Shown: positions 18,764-27,897 of the stretch, one piece after another | Position numbering within the stretch: the stretch's first letter is position 1 | Layout: every line of letters starts with the position of its first letter | NCBI RefSeq assembly: GCF_018917435.1 | Contig: NZ_JAHLOQ010000012.1 | Location: forward strand, 1-64,000 | DNA: 64,000 bases | Reading direction: 5' to 3' | Origin: Intestinibacter bartlettii | GTDB lineage: Bacteria > Bacillota > Clostridia > Peptostreptococcales > Peptostreptococcaceae | The notes under the pieces: model-generated | The model's input: the letters and a program-made list of their open reading frames with translations, nothing else | What the model was told of the DNA's origin: nothing | Database searches by the model: none | Made by a program: the position numbers and the translations under genes

Positions 18764-19549
18764 TTAACCTCCAAATCTAATCCAAAAATCAAGAACTACC
18801 CCAACGCCAACAGCTATTGCACCGGCTGTTAAGAATGCTTCAAATACACGAGATACTCCAGAAACTAAATCACCAGCTATTAAATCTCTAAGTCCTTTTA
18901 CAAAAGCAACTCCAGGAAGTAAAGGCATTATAGAACCAACTATAAGCATTTTAGGTTCATTTAAGATTCCTATTTCACAAAATGCAACCCCAAAGGTAGC
19001 TATTGCGAATGAAGATACTAATGTAGATATAAATGTCATAGAGTTTAGTTTCATGATTCCGTTATATATAATAGTTCCTACCACTGATATTATCAAAGTA
19101 AGCATAAAGTCAGCAATACTAGTACCACCTATTAAATATGCAAAGCATGCAGATGCAACTGCAGTTCCAGCATAAAATGAAATTAAGTCATAAGGAGGCG
19201 GTAGTGTGGCTATTTTCTTTAATTCTTTTATTGCTTCATCAGTAGTCATCTCAGGATTTTGAACAAAATTTCTAGATACAGTATTCAATAAATCTATTTT
19301 ATTTAAGTCAATGCTCCTACGTTTTATAGTTCTCATAAATGATAATCCATCAAATTTATCATCTGCAATTATTATACATGTAGGTGTTGTAAATACATTG
19401 ATATGTCTGTATCCACGAGAAGCACATACTCTTAAAACACTGTCTTCAGCGCGAGAAGTTTCTACACCGTTAGTTAACATCAACTCTCCTAGAAATAAAG
19501 CAAATCTAAGAATTTCTTTTTTTTGTATTAATTGATATTCTTCTCTCAT
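18764..19549 (-). CDS. Threonine/serine exporter family protein, large subunit (YjjP/ThrE N-terminal half)
   Basis: A 261-aa protein of the DUF1212/YjjP family. A cytoplasmic N-terminal domain (LGELMLTNGVETSRAEDSV) is followed by about five membrane helices, including the SIMPLLPGVAFVKGLRD segment. With the downstream small subunit it makes up a complete ThrE-type exporter, which in Corynebacterium is one polypeptide. Two ATGs lie at 19555 and 19549. GAAGGGA ends 2 nt from the first and 8 nt from the second, so 19549 is preferred. Confidence 0.85.
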   Translation of the reverse strand: MREEYQLIQKKEILRFALFLGELMLTNGVETSRAEDSVLRVCASRGYRHINVFTTPTCIIIADDKFDGLSFMRTIKRRSIDLNKIDLLNTVSRNFVQNPEMTTDEAIKELKKIATLPPPYDLISFYAGTAVASACFAYLIGGTSIADFMLTLIISVVGTIIYNGIMKLNSMTFISTLVSSFAIATFGVAFCEIGILNEPKMLIVGSIMPLLPGVAFVKGLRDLIAGDLVSGVSRVFEAFLTAGAIAVGVGVVLDFWIRFGG

Positions 19550-19898
19550 AAACATTATCCCTTCTTTGTATATTTTAAATAAATATTAAACACTTAAAAA
19601 ATCTATGTATATATTTAGTATATTATACTAGATTATATCAAAAAAATAGAAATCGTTTTGATACTTTATATTAATATTATTATAAATTTAATAAAAAAAA
19701 TATATAAAAATTAATTATACATAATTTACCGAAATATTTAAATAGATTTAAAAAATCAAATTTCATTTTATAGTATATCTTTAAAAGCTTAATAATTTAT
19801 TAATTAAATATAAAGTGCTTTAAAAATAAAAAAGTAACCAAAAATTAACAAAGTCATATAATACTATTATCTAAAAATTGAAAAGGAGAATAAAGTAT
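19550..19898. other. Divergent promoter region, 349 bp
   Basis: Very AT-rich DNA between the ThrE-type operon and the permease. No hairpin with a T run, known RNA or coding frame was seen. It presumably holds the divergent promoters. Confidence 0.45.
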
Positions 19899-21272
19899 AT
19901 GACATTAACAGGAGCGCATTATATTTATATTTTATTCATGGTTATAGTTCTTGTAACTATGATTTTGAAAAAGGATGTAATAATTCCGTGTATCCTAGGG
20001 ATTTTTTGTCTAGGATTATTTTATACGCATAATATTGCAGGATCGTTAGGAGCAGTATTTAATTCATTTATTGTGTCTTTAAATGAACTGGGTTCCATAA
20101 TCTTGATTATATCTATTATGGTTGCGTTATCAAAGGCACTAGAGACAAATAAAGCCATAAATTATATGGTAAAACCTTTTTCTAAATTTATAAAGAATCC
20201 AACATCAGCATTCTTTGTAACAGGTTTAGTTATGTTAGCACTTTCTTGGTTTTTCTGGCCAACACCAGCAGTTGCATTAGTAGGGGCAGTATTCCTACCA
20301 GTTGCATTAAATGCAGGTCTTCCAGCAATAGGTGTAGCAGTTGCCCTAAACCTATTTGGTCATGGCTTGGCACTATCTACTGACTTTGTAATTCAAGGTG
20401 CACCAGCAATAACATCAAGTGCAGCAGGGATAACAATATCTCAAGTAATTCAAGAAGGTATGCCTTTATATTGGGTTATGGCTATAGTTACAATAGGTGT
20501 AGCTTTTTGGGGTCTTAGAAAAGATATTAAGGCTGGCAAATTTGAAACAGAATTACAAGCTGTAGAACATGAAGAAATAACAGAATTTAATCCAAAAGCT
20601 AAAATAGCTGTATTTTTAGTATTAATAGGATTTGCTTTAGATATAGTAGCAATGTCTGTATTTAAATTAACAGGTGGAGATGCAGCAGCATTATTAGGTG
20701 GAACAGCAGCACTTCTTATAATAATAATCAATGTAATGAACTTTAATAAAAAATGTTTTGAAGAAACATGTGATAATATAATTGATGGATTCGTATTTGG
20801 TATTAAGATATTTGCAGCAATAATTCCTATAGCAGCATTCTTCTATATGGGTGAAGTTGCGCCAATAACTGCTGTTTTAGGAGAAGTACTTCCATCTGGT
20901 TCACAAGGTTTATTATCTGATATGGGTGTAGCATTATCAAATACAATACCACTTAATAAATTTGCTGTTTGTAGTATCCAAACTGTAGTAGGGGCTATAA
21001 CTGGTCTTGATGGATCTGGATTCTCTGGTATATCATTAGTTGGTTCTTTAGCTAATGTATTTGGTACAGCTGTAAATGGTAGTGTAGGAGCTTTATGTGC
21101 ATTAGGTCAAATAGCAGGTATATGGACTGGTGGAGGATGTTTAGTTCCTTGGGGATTAATCTCAGCTGCAGCAATATGTGGTGTAAGCCCAATAGACCTT
21201 GCAAAGAGAAACTTAAAACCAATATTAATAGGATTTGTTGTTACTACAATAGTAGCAGTATTCATAATTTAA
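19899..21272 (+). CDS. Multi-pass membrane transporter, substrate unknown
   Basis: A 457-aa protein with about eleven predicted membrane helices. Two internal Gly/Pro-rich segments (FFWPTPAVALVGAVFLP and the later GLDGSGFSGISLVGSL) resemble the re-entrant elements of ion-transporter superfamily permeases (citrate, dicarboxylate or gluconate-type carriers). I do not recognise a specific family. AAAAGGAG at 19881-19888 fits the ATG at 19899. The longer TTG reading from 19878 would place the start upstream of its own binding site. It stands alone, with a separate promoter region upstream and a perfect palindrome downstream. Confidence 0.7.
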   Translation: MTLTGAHYIYILFMVIVLVTMILKKDVIIPCILGIFCLGLFYTHNIAGSLGAVFNSFIVSLNELGSIILIISIMVALSKALETNKAINYMVKPFSKFIKNPTSAFFVTGLVMLALSWFFWPTPAVALVGAVFLPVALNAGLPAIGVAVALNLFGHGLALSTDFVIQGAPAITSSAAGITISQVIQEGMPLYWVMAIVTIGVAFWGLRKDIKAGKFETELQAVEHEEITEFNPKAKIAVFLVLIGFALDIVAMSVFKLTGGDAAALLGGTAALLIIIINVMNFNKKCFEETCDNIIDGFVFGIKIFAAIIPIAAFFYMGEVAPITAVLGEVLPSGSQGLLSDMGVALSNTIPLNKFAVCSIQTVVGAITGLDGSGFSGISLVGSLANVFGTAVNGSVGALCALGQIAGIWTGGGCLVPWGLISAAAICGVSPIDLAKRNLKPILIGFVVTTIVAVFII

Positions 21273-21335
21273 TATAGAGTATTTATATGATTTTATGTAT
21301 TATAAAATTTTTATAACAATCTAGAAAATAGTCAC

Positions 21336-21381
21336 AATCCCTTTATTTTATTAATATAATAAAATAAAGGGATTAGAGGTG
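21336..21381 (+). promoter_or_regulatory. 17-bp perfect hairpin abutting a ribosome binding site
   Basis: AATCCCTTTATTTTATT at 21336-21352 pairs with 21358-21374 around a 5-nt loop, and AGAGGTG (21375-21381) follows at once. With no T run on the plus strand, it may end the upstream permease transcript poorly or control access to the ribosome binding site of the gene at 21387. Confidence 0.5.
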
Positions 21382-21386
21382 ACTTT

Positions 21387-21875
21387 ATGGAGCGAATAAT
21401 TAAATATGGAGGGAAATTATTTTTTGGCAGTTTAATTATATGTATATTGTCATTTTTTTATTTTAAGTTAATTCCTTATAGTCAAGTTAGTAATTTAATT
21501 GGTTATGTATTTTTAGAGGTTTTCTTAGGTTATAATTTTTATATAGGTTATAGATATAAACTAAATATAAAAGAATCTTTAATAGTTGGAACTTTAGGTT
21601 GTGGATTTGGAATTTTTTTATTATTTTTTGCAACATATACTTATTATATACTGCAAGATGTTTATTGGGGTATTTGGATGGTAGAGTTCTATTTTTTACC
21701 TACAACATCATTTATTAATGATTTTTTTAATAATATGACCTTAAATTATACAGTTTTTTTAATACTTTTTAATATACTACTTGTTTTATTAGGTTCTAGA
21801 ATTAGATTTTTAAAAGAAAAAATAGTATCAGTTAAACAAAAAAATAATTTATATGCTTACAAAGACTTCTTATAA
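21387..21875 (+). CDS. Hypothetical membrane protein with four predicted helices
   Basis: A 162-aa protein. Hydrophobic segments lie at about 10-27, 35-55, 64-86 and 117-134, with a basic C terminus (SRIRFLKEKIVSVKQK). The Phe, Tyr and Leu content is high and no conserved motif was seen. GAGGTGA sits 5 nt before the ATG. Its stop codon lies inside a terminator hairpin (21865-21892). No family is recognised. The hairpin directly ahead of the ribosome binding site may influence its translation. Confidence 0.6.
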   Translation: MERIIKYGGKLFFGSLIICILSFFYFKLIPYSQVSNLIGYVFLEVFLGYNFYIGYRYKLNIKESLIVGTLGCGFGIFLLFFATYTYYILQDVYWGIWMVEFYFLPTTSFINDFFNNMTLNYTVFLILFNILLVLLGSRIRFLKEKIVSVKQKNNLYAYKDFL

Positions 21876-21892
21876 TATAAGAAGTTTTTTTC
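21865..21892 (+). terminator. Intrinsic terminator overlapping a stop codon
   Basis: ACTTCTTAT at 21865-21873 pairs with ATAAGAAGT at 21877-21885, followed by TTTTTT. The TAA of the preceding gene is at 21873-21875. Confidence 0.75.
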
Positions 21893-22002
21893 ATTTATAG
21901 TAAAAATAATAGTGTATTTTTTTAAAAATATATAAGTTATAAGATATAATTATAATATTCAAATTTTAAAGTTCGTAAAATTAAAATATTTGGAGGTTTA
22001 AT

Positions 22003-22968
22003 ATGAAAGTTATAGATATGCATTGTGACACAATGAAAGCAATCTTAGATGGTAGAGAGGTAGATAAAAATATAAATTTAAAACATAATAATTTATCTGT
22101 TGATATAGAAAAAATGAAACAGGGAGATTATATGTTACAGGTATTTGCTGCGTATACAAATATGCAAGAAGGAGATAGTTTGGTAAATTGTCTAAGGACA
22201 ATAGATCTTTTTCATAATGAAATAAAAGCTAATAAAGAAGATATAGGGATAGTTTTAAGTTATAATGATATATTAAAAAATATAGAGCAAAATAAGATGA
22301 GTGCACTTTTATCTATCGAAGAAGGGGCATGTTGCAAAGGTGATTTAGGACTGCTTAGAAACATCTATAGACTAGGAGTTAGGATGATGACCTTAACTTG
22401 GAATTATGAAAATGAACTTGGATTTCCAAATGAGATAATAGATGAGAAATTAGTTTTAGATAGAGGATTAAAAAATAAAGGATTTGAATTTATAGAGGAA
22501 ATGGAGAATTTAGGAATAATAATAGATGTTTCGCACTTATCTGATGCAGGTTTTTACGATATTTTAAATAATACTAAAAAGCCGTTTGTAGCTAGTCATT
22601 CAAATGCCAGAAATATATGTGGGCATAGACGTAATATGACAGATGATATGATAAAAAAGCTATCTGATAGAGGCGGAGTTATGGGGCTGAATTTTTATTC
22701 TTATTTTTTAAATAATAATGTTGCTTCAGATGATATATCTAAAATAGAAGACATGATAAAACATGTAAAACATATAAAAAATATTGCTGGTATTGAGGTC
22801 ATAGGTCTAGGAAGTGACTTTGATGGAATTGATTGTAAAGTGGAGATTGAAAATTCATCAAAGATGCAAATTTTAGCGGAAAAGATGAAAAAAGAAGGAT
22901 TTACAGAAAATGAGATAGAACATATATTCTATAAAAATGTTTTGAATTTATTTAAAGAAATATTATAA
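22003..22968 (+). CDS. Dipeptidase, peptidase family M19 (membrane/renal dipeptidase type)
   Basis: A 321-aa zinc dipeptidase that hydrolyses a broad range of dipeptides. Metal ligands are H7 and D9 (DMHCDT), E107 (SIEEG), H178 (DVSHLSD) and H199 (ASHSNAR). The GLGSDFDGID segment near 268-277 closes the active site. Length is normal for bacterial M19 enzymes. No signal peptide is present, so it is probably cytoplasmic. TTTGGAGG precedes the ATG, and a terminator (23010-23043) separates it from the repair operon. Confidence 0.9.
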   Translation: MKVIDMHCDTMKAILDGREVDKNINLKHNNLSVDIEKMKQGDYMLQVFAAYTNMQEGDSLVNCLRTIDLFHNEIKANKEDIGIVLSYNDILKNIEQNKMSALLSIEEGACCKGDLGLLRNIYRLGVRMMTLTWNYENELGFPNEIIDEKLVLDRGLKNKGFEFIEEMENLGIIIDVSHLSDAGFYDILNNTKKPFVASHSNARNICGHRRNMTDDMIKKLSDRGGVMGLNFYSYFLNNNVASDDISKIEDMIKHVKHIKNIAGIEVIGLGSDFDGIDCKVEIENSSKMQILAEKMKKEGFTENEIEHIFYKNVLNLFKEIL

Positions 22969-23009
22969 TATATTTTAACTGATATAAAATAAATTTACTA
23001 AAATATGAA

Positions 23010-23043
23010 ATTAAAGCTTGCGATATGCAGGCTTTAATATTTT
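23010..23043 (+). terminator. Intrinsic terminator before the DNA repair operon
   Basis: ATTAAAGCTTGC at 23010-23021 pairs with GCAGGCTTTAAT at 23027-23038 (one G-U), followed by ATTTT. Confidence 0.7.
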
Positions 23044-23058
23044 AAGAGAGGTGACAGT

Positions 23059-24924
23059 ATGATTACTAAATTGCAAAGACGAAATGAGATTATAGATAGA
23101 TATATAGAAATAGTAAAAACAAATAACTTTAAATCGAGTGACATACTGGTATTTGTAGATAATAATGTAACGAGATTGAATTATACTAGACAGTTAGATA
23201 TGAGTATAAGTGAAGAATTTAAAATATGTACATATAGTCAATTTGTAAGATCTGAAATAACAACATACTGGCCTATTATTTCAGATGCTTGTAGTAAAAT
23301 AGTAAAGAAAAGTTTGGTGCCGACATTTATATCGACAAATTTAAAAACGTATATATTTGAGAAAAAAGTAGAAGAAAAGAGAAATAAAAATAACTATTTT
23401 GATGATATTACAGGAACTAATAAATCAATAGCTTCTAATATTATGAATAATTTGGACCATTCTATTTATAATCAAATAGATTACAAAAAAATAGGCCAAA
23501 AAATTTACAACTCAAAAGCTAATAAAGATAATATACAAGATAAGTCATATATTGAAATGAATGAAGTAATAGAAGAATATATGAATGAAATGATAAGTAA
23601 TTCTATGGTAGATGATAGTATAAGTGTATATCTATATAATAAATACTTATTAAAAAATGAATTATACATAGAACAACTGACAAATAGATATAAATATTTA
23701 TTTGTAGATGATTCACAAAATATAAGTGTAAGTCAGGCTGATTTGATAAAATTTTTCGATAAGAAAGAAAAAGAGATATATTTATATCTAGATGAAACAC
23801 GATATTTTTCTTCATTTATTAAAAATGACATAAAATATTTATATAATGAGCTATTGGACGAAAAAGAGGATTATTCTAATATAGGTATTTTTGATTTAGT
23901 TAATATGCCAGCAAAAACTCTACTAGATCAAAGTAGTCAATTGTACGGGGAAATGATAGATAAGATATCACAGAAAATAGAATTGTTAGTTGAAGGCGGG
24001 ATTTCTAAAAAAGATATAGTAGTTATAAATCCTATAAACACCCCTGTATTAGATTATGAAATTTCAAATAAATTAAAAATAAAAAATATAAATATATTAA
24101 ATACTAAGAAAATGAATAAAATAATAGATTATCCATATGGAAATTTGTTATATGTTGCAGTGGCTATTTATTGTAAATTACAACAATATATAAAGGAAGA
24201 GGAGTTAATAAACTTTATTCAGATTTTATTCAATCTCAATAGAATAAAATCATATAAAATATACAAAAATAGGGATAAAGAGGAAGAATACAAACAAATA
24301 ATACAATATATAGATGAAAGACGAAAAGAAGAGTTGAGTATAGGCGAATTTTTAACTAAGTTTTATATAGATAAAGTGTTAAATTTAAAAGATGGAAGAA
24401 AAAACGTATCTATTTGTAAAAATATAATTGCGGAAAACGAATCATTTATAGATAGTTTAAATAAATTAAATTTAAAAAACAATAGAGATGCAGATGAAGT
24501 ATTTATAATATCATTAAAGAAATTTATAAAAGATTATTTTGTAGCAAGGGATATAGAAGAACTAAAAGAGAAAGATGCAGTTTTAATAACTACACCTTAT
24601 TCATATATAGCAAATAATATAAATAGAAAAATTCAAATTTGGGTGGATATAGGAAGTAATACTTGGAATATGAAAATAGAAAAAGACTTGTCGAATCCAT
24701 TAGTATTAAAAAAATCTTTTGAAGATGGGAATATATATACTGCTGAAATTGAAGAAAATTATAAAAAGTATTATTTATATAATACAGCATATAACTTACT
24801 AAAATACGCTCAAGATGTGTATGCATATAAGAGCGACTACTCAATAAATGGATATATACAAGAAGGTGGTTTATATAGCTTGATACTTAGATTAACAAAC
24901 AAAGGAGGAGATGCTTGTGAGTAA
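23059..24924 (+). CDS. Degenerate SF1 helicase-like protein without Walker A (AddB-like inactive subunit?)
   Basis: A 621-aa protein encoded first in the repair operon. The N terminus starts where an SF1 helicase would continue after its P-loop: SSDILVFVDNNVTRLNY resembles motif Ia, KICTYSQF motif Ib, and YLFVDDSQNIS near 213-223 a Walker B (motif II) whose usual DExQD is altered to DDSQN. KKDIVVINP near 315-323 resembles motif IV, and a C-terminal AVLITTPYSYIANN...VDIGSNTW region resembles motif V. No GxGKT is present anywhere. The start is firm (GAGAGGTGAC before the ATG), so the missing P-loop is not a start-site error. It overlaps the UvrD-type gene and is probably its non-catalytic partner. 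The helicase relationship is my reading of weak motifs. Confidence 0.55.
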   Translation: MITKLQRRNEIIDRYIEIVKTNNFKSSDILVFVDNNVTRLNYTRQLDMSISEEFKICTYSQFVRSEITTYWPIISDACSKIVKKSLVPTFISTNLKTYIFEKKVEEKRNKNNYFDDITGTNKSIASNIMNNLDHSIYNQIDYKKIGQKIYNSKANKDNIQDKSYIEMNEVIEEYMNEMISNSMVDDSISVYLYNKYLLKNELYIEQLTNRYKYLFVDDSQNISVSQADLIKFFDKKEKEIYLYLDETRYFSSFIKNDIKYLYNELLDEKEDYSNIGIFDLVNMPAKTLLDQSSQLYGEMIDKISQKIELLVEGGISKKDIVVINPINTPVLDYEISNKLKIKNINILNTKKMNKIIDYPYGNLLYVAVAIYCKLQQYIKEEELINFIQILFNLNRIKSYKIYKNRDKEEEYKQIIQYIDERRKEELSIGEFLTKFYIDKVLNLKDGRKNVSICKNIIAENESFIDSLNKLNLKNNRDADEVFIISLKKFIKDYFVARDIEELKEKDAVLITTPYSYIANNINRKIQIWVDIGSNTWNMKIEKDLSNPLVLKKSFEDGNIYTAEIEENYKKYYLYNTAYNLLKYAQDVYAYKSDYSINGYIQEGGLYSLILRLTNKGGDACE

Positions 24925-27127
24925 GATAAATTATAGAAAAGATCAAATACCAATAATGAATTACGAGCAAGGTACTATGGCTGTACCAGCAGTACCTGGA
25001 GCAGGTAAAACTTTCATAGTAACTAATCTAGTAGCTAAGCTATTAGTTGAAAATAAAAATGAAAAAGGTAAGATATTAATTCTTACATATATGAATAGTG
25101 CGGCAAATAATTTTAAAGGTAGAATAAAAAAAATTCTAGAAGAAAAGGGAATAGACTCAACTAATGGATTTGAAGTAATGACTATACATTCTTTAGCAGC
25201 TAAAATAATAAAAGAAAAACCAGAAGTAATGATGCTAAGTGAAGATTTTAATATAGCAGATGATCTTCAAAAAACAATGATGCTAAATGATTGTATAAAT
25301 ACATTTAGAGCAAGTGGAGGAGAAACTGCATTTAGATATTTTTTAAAAGAACAGAAAAATCAAATGTGGTATGATATTCAACTGGAAGCTTGGGAAAATG
25401 GATTTTTTGAATTAGTAGCAAAAGCTATAAGTAATTTAAAATACAACGATATAACGCCTCAACAATTAGAGGAAAATACGCTTAGTAATAAGGGGATTTT
25501 AAAGATTATAAGTTTTATATATAAAGACTATGATAAAAAGTTAAAACAAAATGGACTTTTAGATTATGATGACTTACTTATTTATGCATACAAGACTTTA
25601 TGTATAGATGAGGAATTAAAAAACAAATTTCAAAATAGATATAGATATGTATTTGAAGATGAGTGCCAAGATTCTAATGAGATTCAAGGGAAAATAATTA
25701 AATTAATATGTGAAAAATACAATAATTTAGTTAGAGTAGGAGATGTAAATCAAAGTATAACAGGTACATTCTCATCTTCAGATCCTAAGTTTTTTAAGGA
25801 ATTTATGAAAGAGGCTCAGTATTGTTATGAGATGAATATGTCTAATAGAAGCTCCGAAGATATACTAGACTTGGCTAATAATTTAGTGGAATTTGTGTGC
25901 AATGATTTAGGGCAAGAAGAATGTAGAGAAGCACTTCAAAAGATAGAGATAGAGACAGTAGAAAAAGGACAAGGATATAAAGAAAATCCTCAACCAGATA
26001 CATATCAAATAAATACAAAGTGGTATAAAACTTTCGAAGAAGAAATAAATAAAACTGTAAAATTTGTAAAAGGATTAAAGTTAAAATACCCGGATAAAAG
26101 CATAGGAATTTTAGTGCCTTACAATTCGCAACTAAGCCAAGTTTCAAAAGTTCTTGAACAAGAAGGGTTAGAATTTGAAGAATTAGGACCAAATTCAAAA
26201 AATAAAAGAAGGATAATTGATAGTTTAGCTAAAATAATAGACTTTATAATAAATTGTGACGATATAGAAAGTTTAATAACAGTTCTTTCAGATGTATTTA
26301 TAAAAACAGACAATAAAGAAGGTAAAAATGACTTTTTAAATATGTTAAGACAGTATACTGTAGAAGAACTATTATATAGCGATATAAAGGACAAACCTCT
26401 AATAATAGATGATAAATGTGAGATGTATGTAACTTTTAAACAAGGATTAGATTTTTTAGTTGAAATTCTAGAACATTCCACAACAAAAATAGATGAGTTA
26501 ATACTGTTTATAAAAGAAAGATTAGATTTAAAAGAAGAGGAAAAAGCATTAGTTGATTATGTTGCATTTTATGTTAGATACCTTATAAATGAAATGCCAA
26601 ATATAACTCTTAGAGAAATCTTAGATATATTGTCAGACAATAGAAATAAGGTATTTAATTATATGATAGATGTAGTTTATGAGATAAATGGTTATGAACC
26701 ACAACCAGGAAGCATAACAGTTTGTAATTATCACAAATCTAAAGGGATGGAGTGGGATTGTGTATTTTTACTTCAATTGACACAGTTCCATTTCCCAGAC
26801 AATATAGGTCAAAAATTCCAATGTGATAAGTGGTATCTAAAAGATAAATATAAAAATACGGAAGCTCTTATAAATAATCAAATAGATTTGATAGTTAACG
26901 GAAAACTAACACAAAATCATTATAAACAGACGAAAATAGATGTTATCAATGAGAAGATAAGGCTATTATATGTAGGTATAACTAGAGCAAAAGAAATGCT
27001 AATAATGATGGGAAGTAGTTATCAATCTGAAGAAGAATCAAAGAAGTCTAAGAAAAAGCAAGAGCCTTGCTTGTATCTTATGAAATTAAACCAATTAATA
27101 CAAAATAAAAGGGGGATGAATAAATAA
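24917..27127 (+). CDS. UvrD/Rep-type SF1A DNA helicase
   Basis: A 736-aa helicase. Walker A VPGAGKT lies at 26-32, motif II EDECQD near 247-252, motif III GDVNQSITGTF near 274-284, motif IV MSNRSSEDI, motif V HKSKGMEWD near 605-613, and motif VI YVGITRAKE near 684-692. No nuclease domain follows, unlike AddA. The GTG at 24917 is 8 nt after AAAGGAGG (24901-24908), whereas the ATG at 24911 is only 2 nt away. It overlaps the previous gene by 8 nt and its TAA overlaps the next ATG (TAATG). With the flanking genes it looks like the motor of a split AddAB-like complex. Confidence 0.9.
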   Translation: MSKINYRKDQIPIMNYEQGTMAVPAVPGAGKTFIVTNLVAKLLVENKNEKGKILILTYMNSAANNFKGRIKKILEEKGIDSTNGFEVMTIHSLAAKIIKEKPEVMMLSEDFNIADDLQKTMMLNDCINTFRASGGETAFRYFLKEQKNQMWYDIQLEAWENGFFELVAKAISNLKYNDITPQQLEENTLSNKGILKIISFIYKDYDKKLKQNGLLDYDDLLIYAYKTLCIDEELKNKFQNRYRYVFEDECQDSNEIQGKIIKLICEKYNNLVRVGDVNQSITGTFSSSDPKFFKEFMKEAQYCYEMNMSNRSSEDILDLANNLVEFVCNDLGQEECREALQKIEIETVEKGQGYKENPQPDTYQINTKWYKTFEEEINKTVKFVKGLKLKYPDKSIGILVPYNSQLSQVSKVLEQEGLEFEELGPNSKNKRRIIDSLAKIIDFIINCDDIESLITVLSDVFIKTDNKEGKNDFLNMLRQYTVEELLYSDIKDKPLIIDDKCEMYVTFKQGLDFLVEILEHSTTKIDELILFIKERLDLKEEEKALVDYVAFYVRYLINEMPNITLREILDILSDNRNKVFNYMIDVVYEINGYEPQPGSITVCNYHKSKGMEWDCVFLLQLTQFHFPDNIGQKFQCDKWYLKDKYKNTEALINNQIDLIVNGKLTQNHYKQTKIDVINEKIRLLYVGITRAKEMLIMMGSSYQSEEESKKSKKKQEPCLYLMKLNQLIQNKRGMNK

Positions 27128-27897
27128 TGGATCAAAAACTTAAATATTTTGTCTACAGTCAAAATTCATTAAATACATTTAAGTCGTGCCCTTTAAAATT
27201 TAAATATAAATATATAGATAATATAAATTGGAAATTCGATGGAGTTGAGAGTAGAGATTATTATGAAGGCTTAAAATCGGGTAGTGAATTTCACTTATTA
27301 TGTGAAAGATATTTTAAAAATATTCCAATTGGGGAAAATATAAGTGAAGAGTTTAAATTGTGGATAGAAAAAATAAAAAATATAATAGAAATAGATGATT
27401 CGAAGATATATCTACCAGAATACGAAGTGAGAATTAAGATAGGACAAAATTACCTAACTGCAAAATACGATTTAGTTATTATAGACGAAAATAGTATTGA
27501 GATTTGGGACTGGAAAACTGAATCTCAAAATTCAAGTTATAAAAATATAGAAAGTAGAATGCAAACAATAGTGTATATGTATTTAGCAAAAGAAGTAATT
27601 CAAAAGATTTATAATATGGATATACCTATTGAAAATATACGTATGAAATATTTTAGACTAAAAATAGATAATTCGCCTATAACTATAAAATACACAAATG
27701 AAAAATATATGATAAGTAAATCACTAATAGAAAATTATATAAATAATATAAGCAATTTAAATTTTGATGAAACTATACAAAAAAATAAAAAGCATTGTAA
27801 ATATTGTGAGTTTAATAAGCTGTGTAACAACGAAACTATAAATTACGATATGATAGATGAAAATTTCGATTATGAGATGATAGAGGAGGATGATTAA
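27127..27897 (+). CDS. Stand-alone PD-(D/E)XK nuclease with Fe-S cysteine set (Cas4/AddB-like)
   Basis: A 256-aa RecB-family nuclease. The motifs run in order: C21 in SCPLKF, GSEFHLLCERYF (motif I His/Glu) near 56-67, AKYDLVII near 113-120 (motif II Asp), IEIWDWKTE near 124-132 (motif III, DxK), MQTIVYMY near 145-152 (QxxxY), and CKYCEFNKLC near 223-233. One Cys upstream plus CxxCx5C downstream is the 4Fe-4S arrangement of AddB and Cas4. The ATG overlaps the helicase stop and its own stop overlaps the addB ATG. No Cas genes are nearby, so a recombination or repair role is more likely than CRISPR adaptation. Confidence 0.87.
   Translation: MDQKLKYFVYSQNSLNTFKSCPLKFKYKYIDNINWKFDGVESRDYYEGLKSGSEFHLLCERYFKNIPIGENISEEFKLWIEKIKNIIEIDDSKIYLPEYEVRIKIGQNYLTAKYDLVIIDENSIEIWDWKTESQNSSYKNIESRMQTIVYMYLAKEVIQKIYNMDIPIENIRMKYFRLKIDNSPITIKYTNEKYMISKSLIENYINNISNLNFDETIQKNKKHCKYCEFNKLCNNETINYDMIDENFDYEMIEEDD

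Noticed and set aside
21095-21277. 60-aa plus-strand frame within the permease gene
   Set aside because: Out-of-frame overlap of a conserved membrane protein, no start signal.
27127-27897. Cas4 of a CRISPR-Cas system
   Set aside because: The Fe-S nuclease layout fits Cas4, but there are no other cas genes or repeat arrays in the window; coupling to UvrD and addB favours a repair role.
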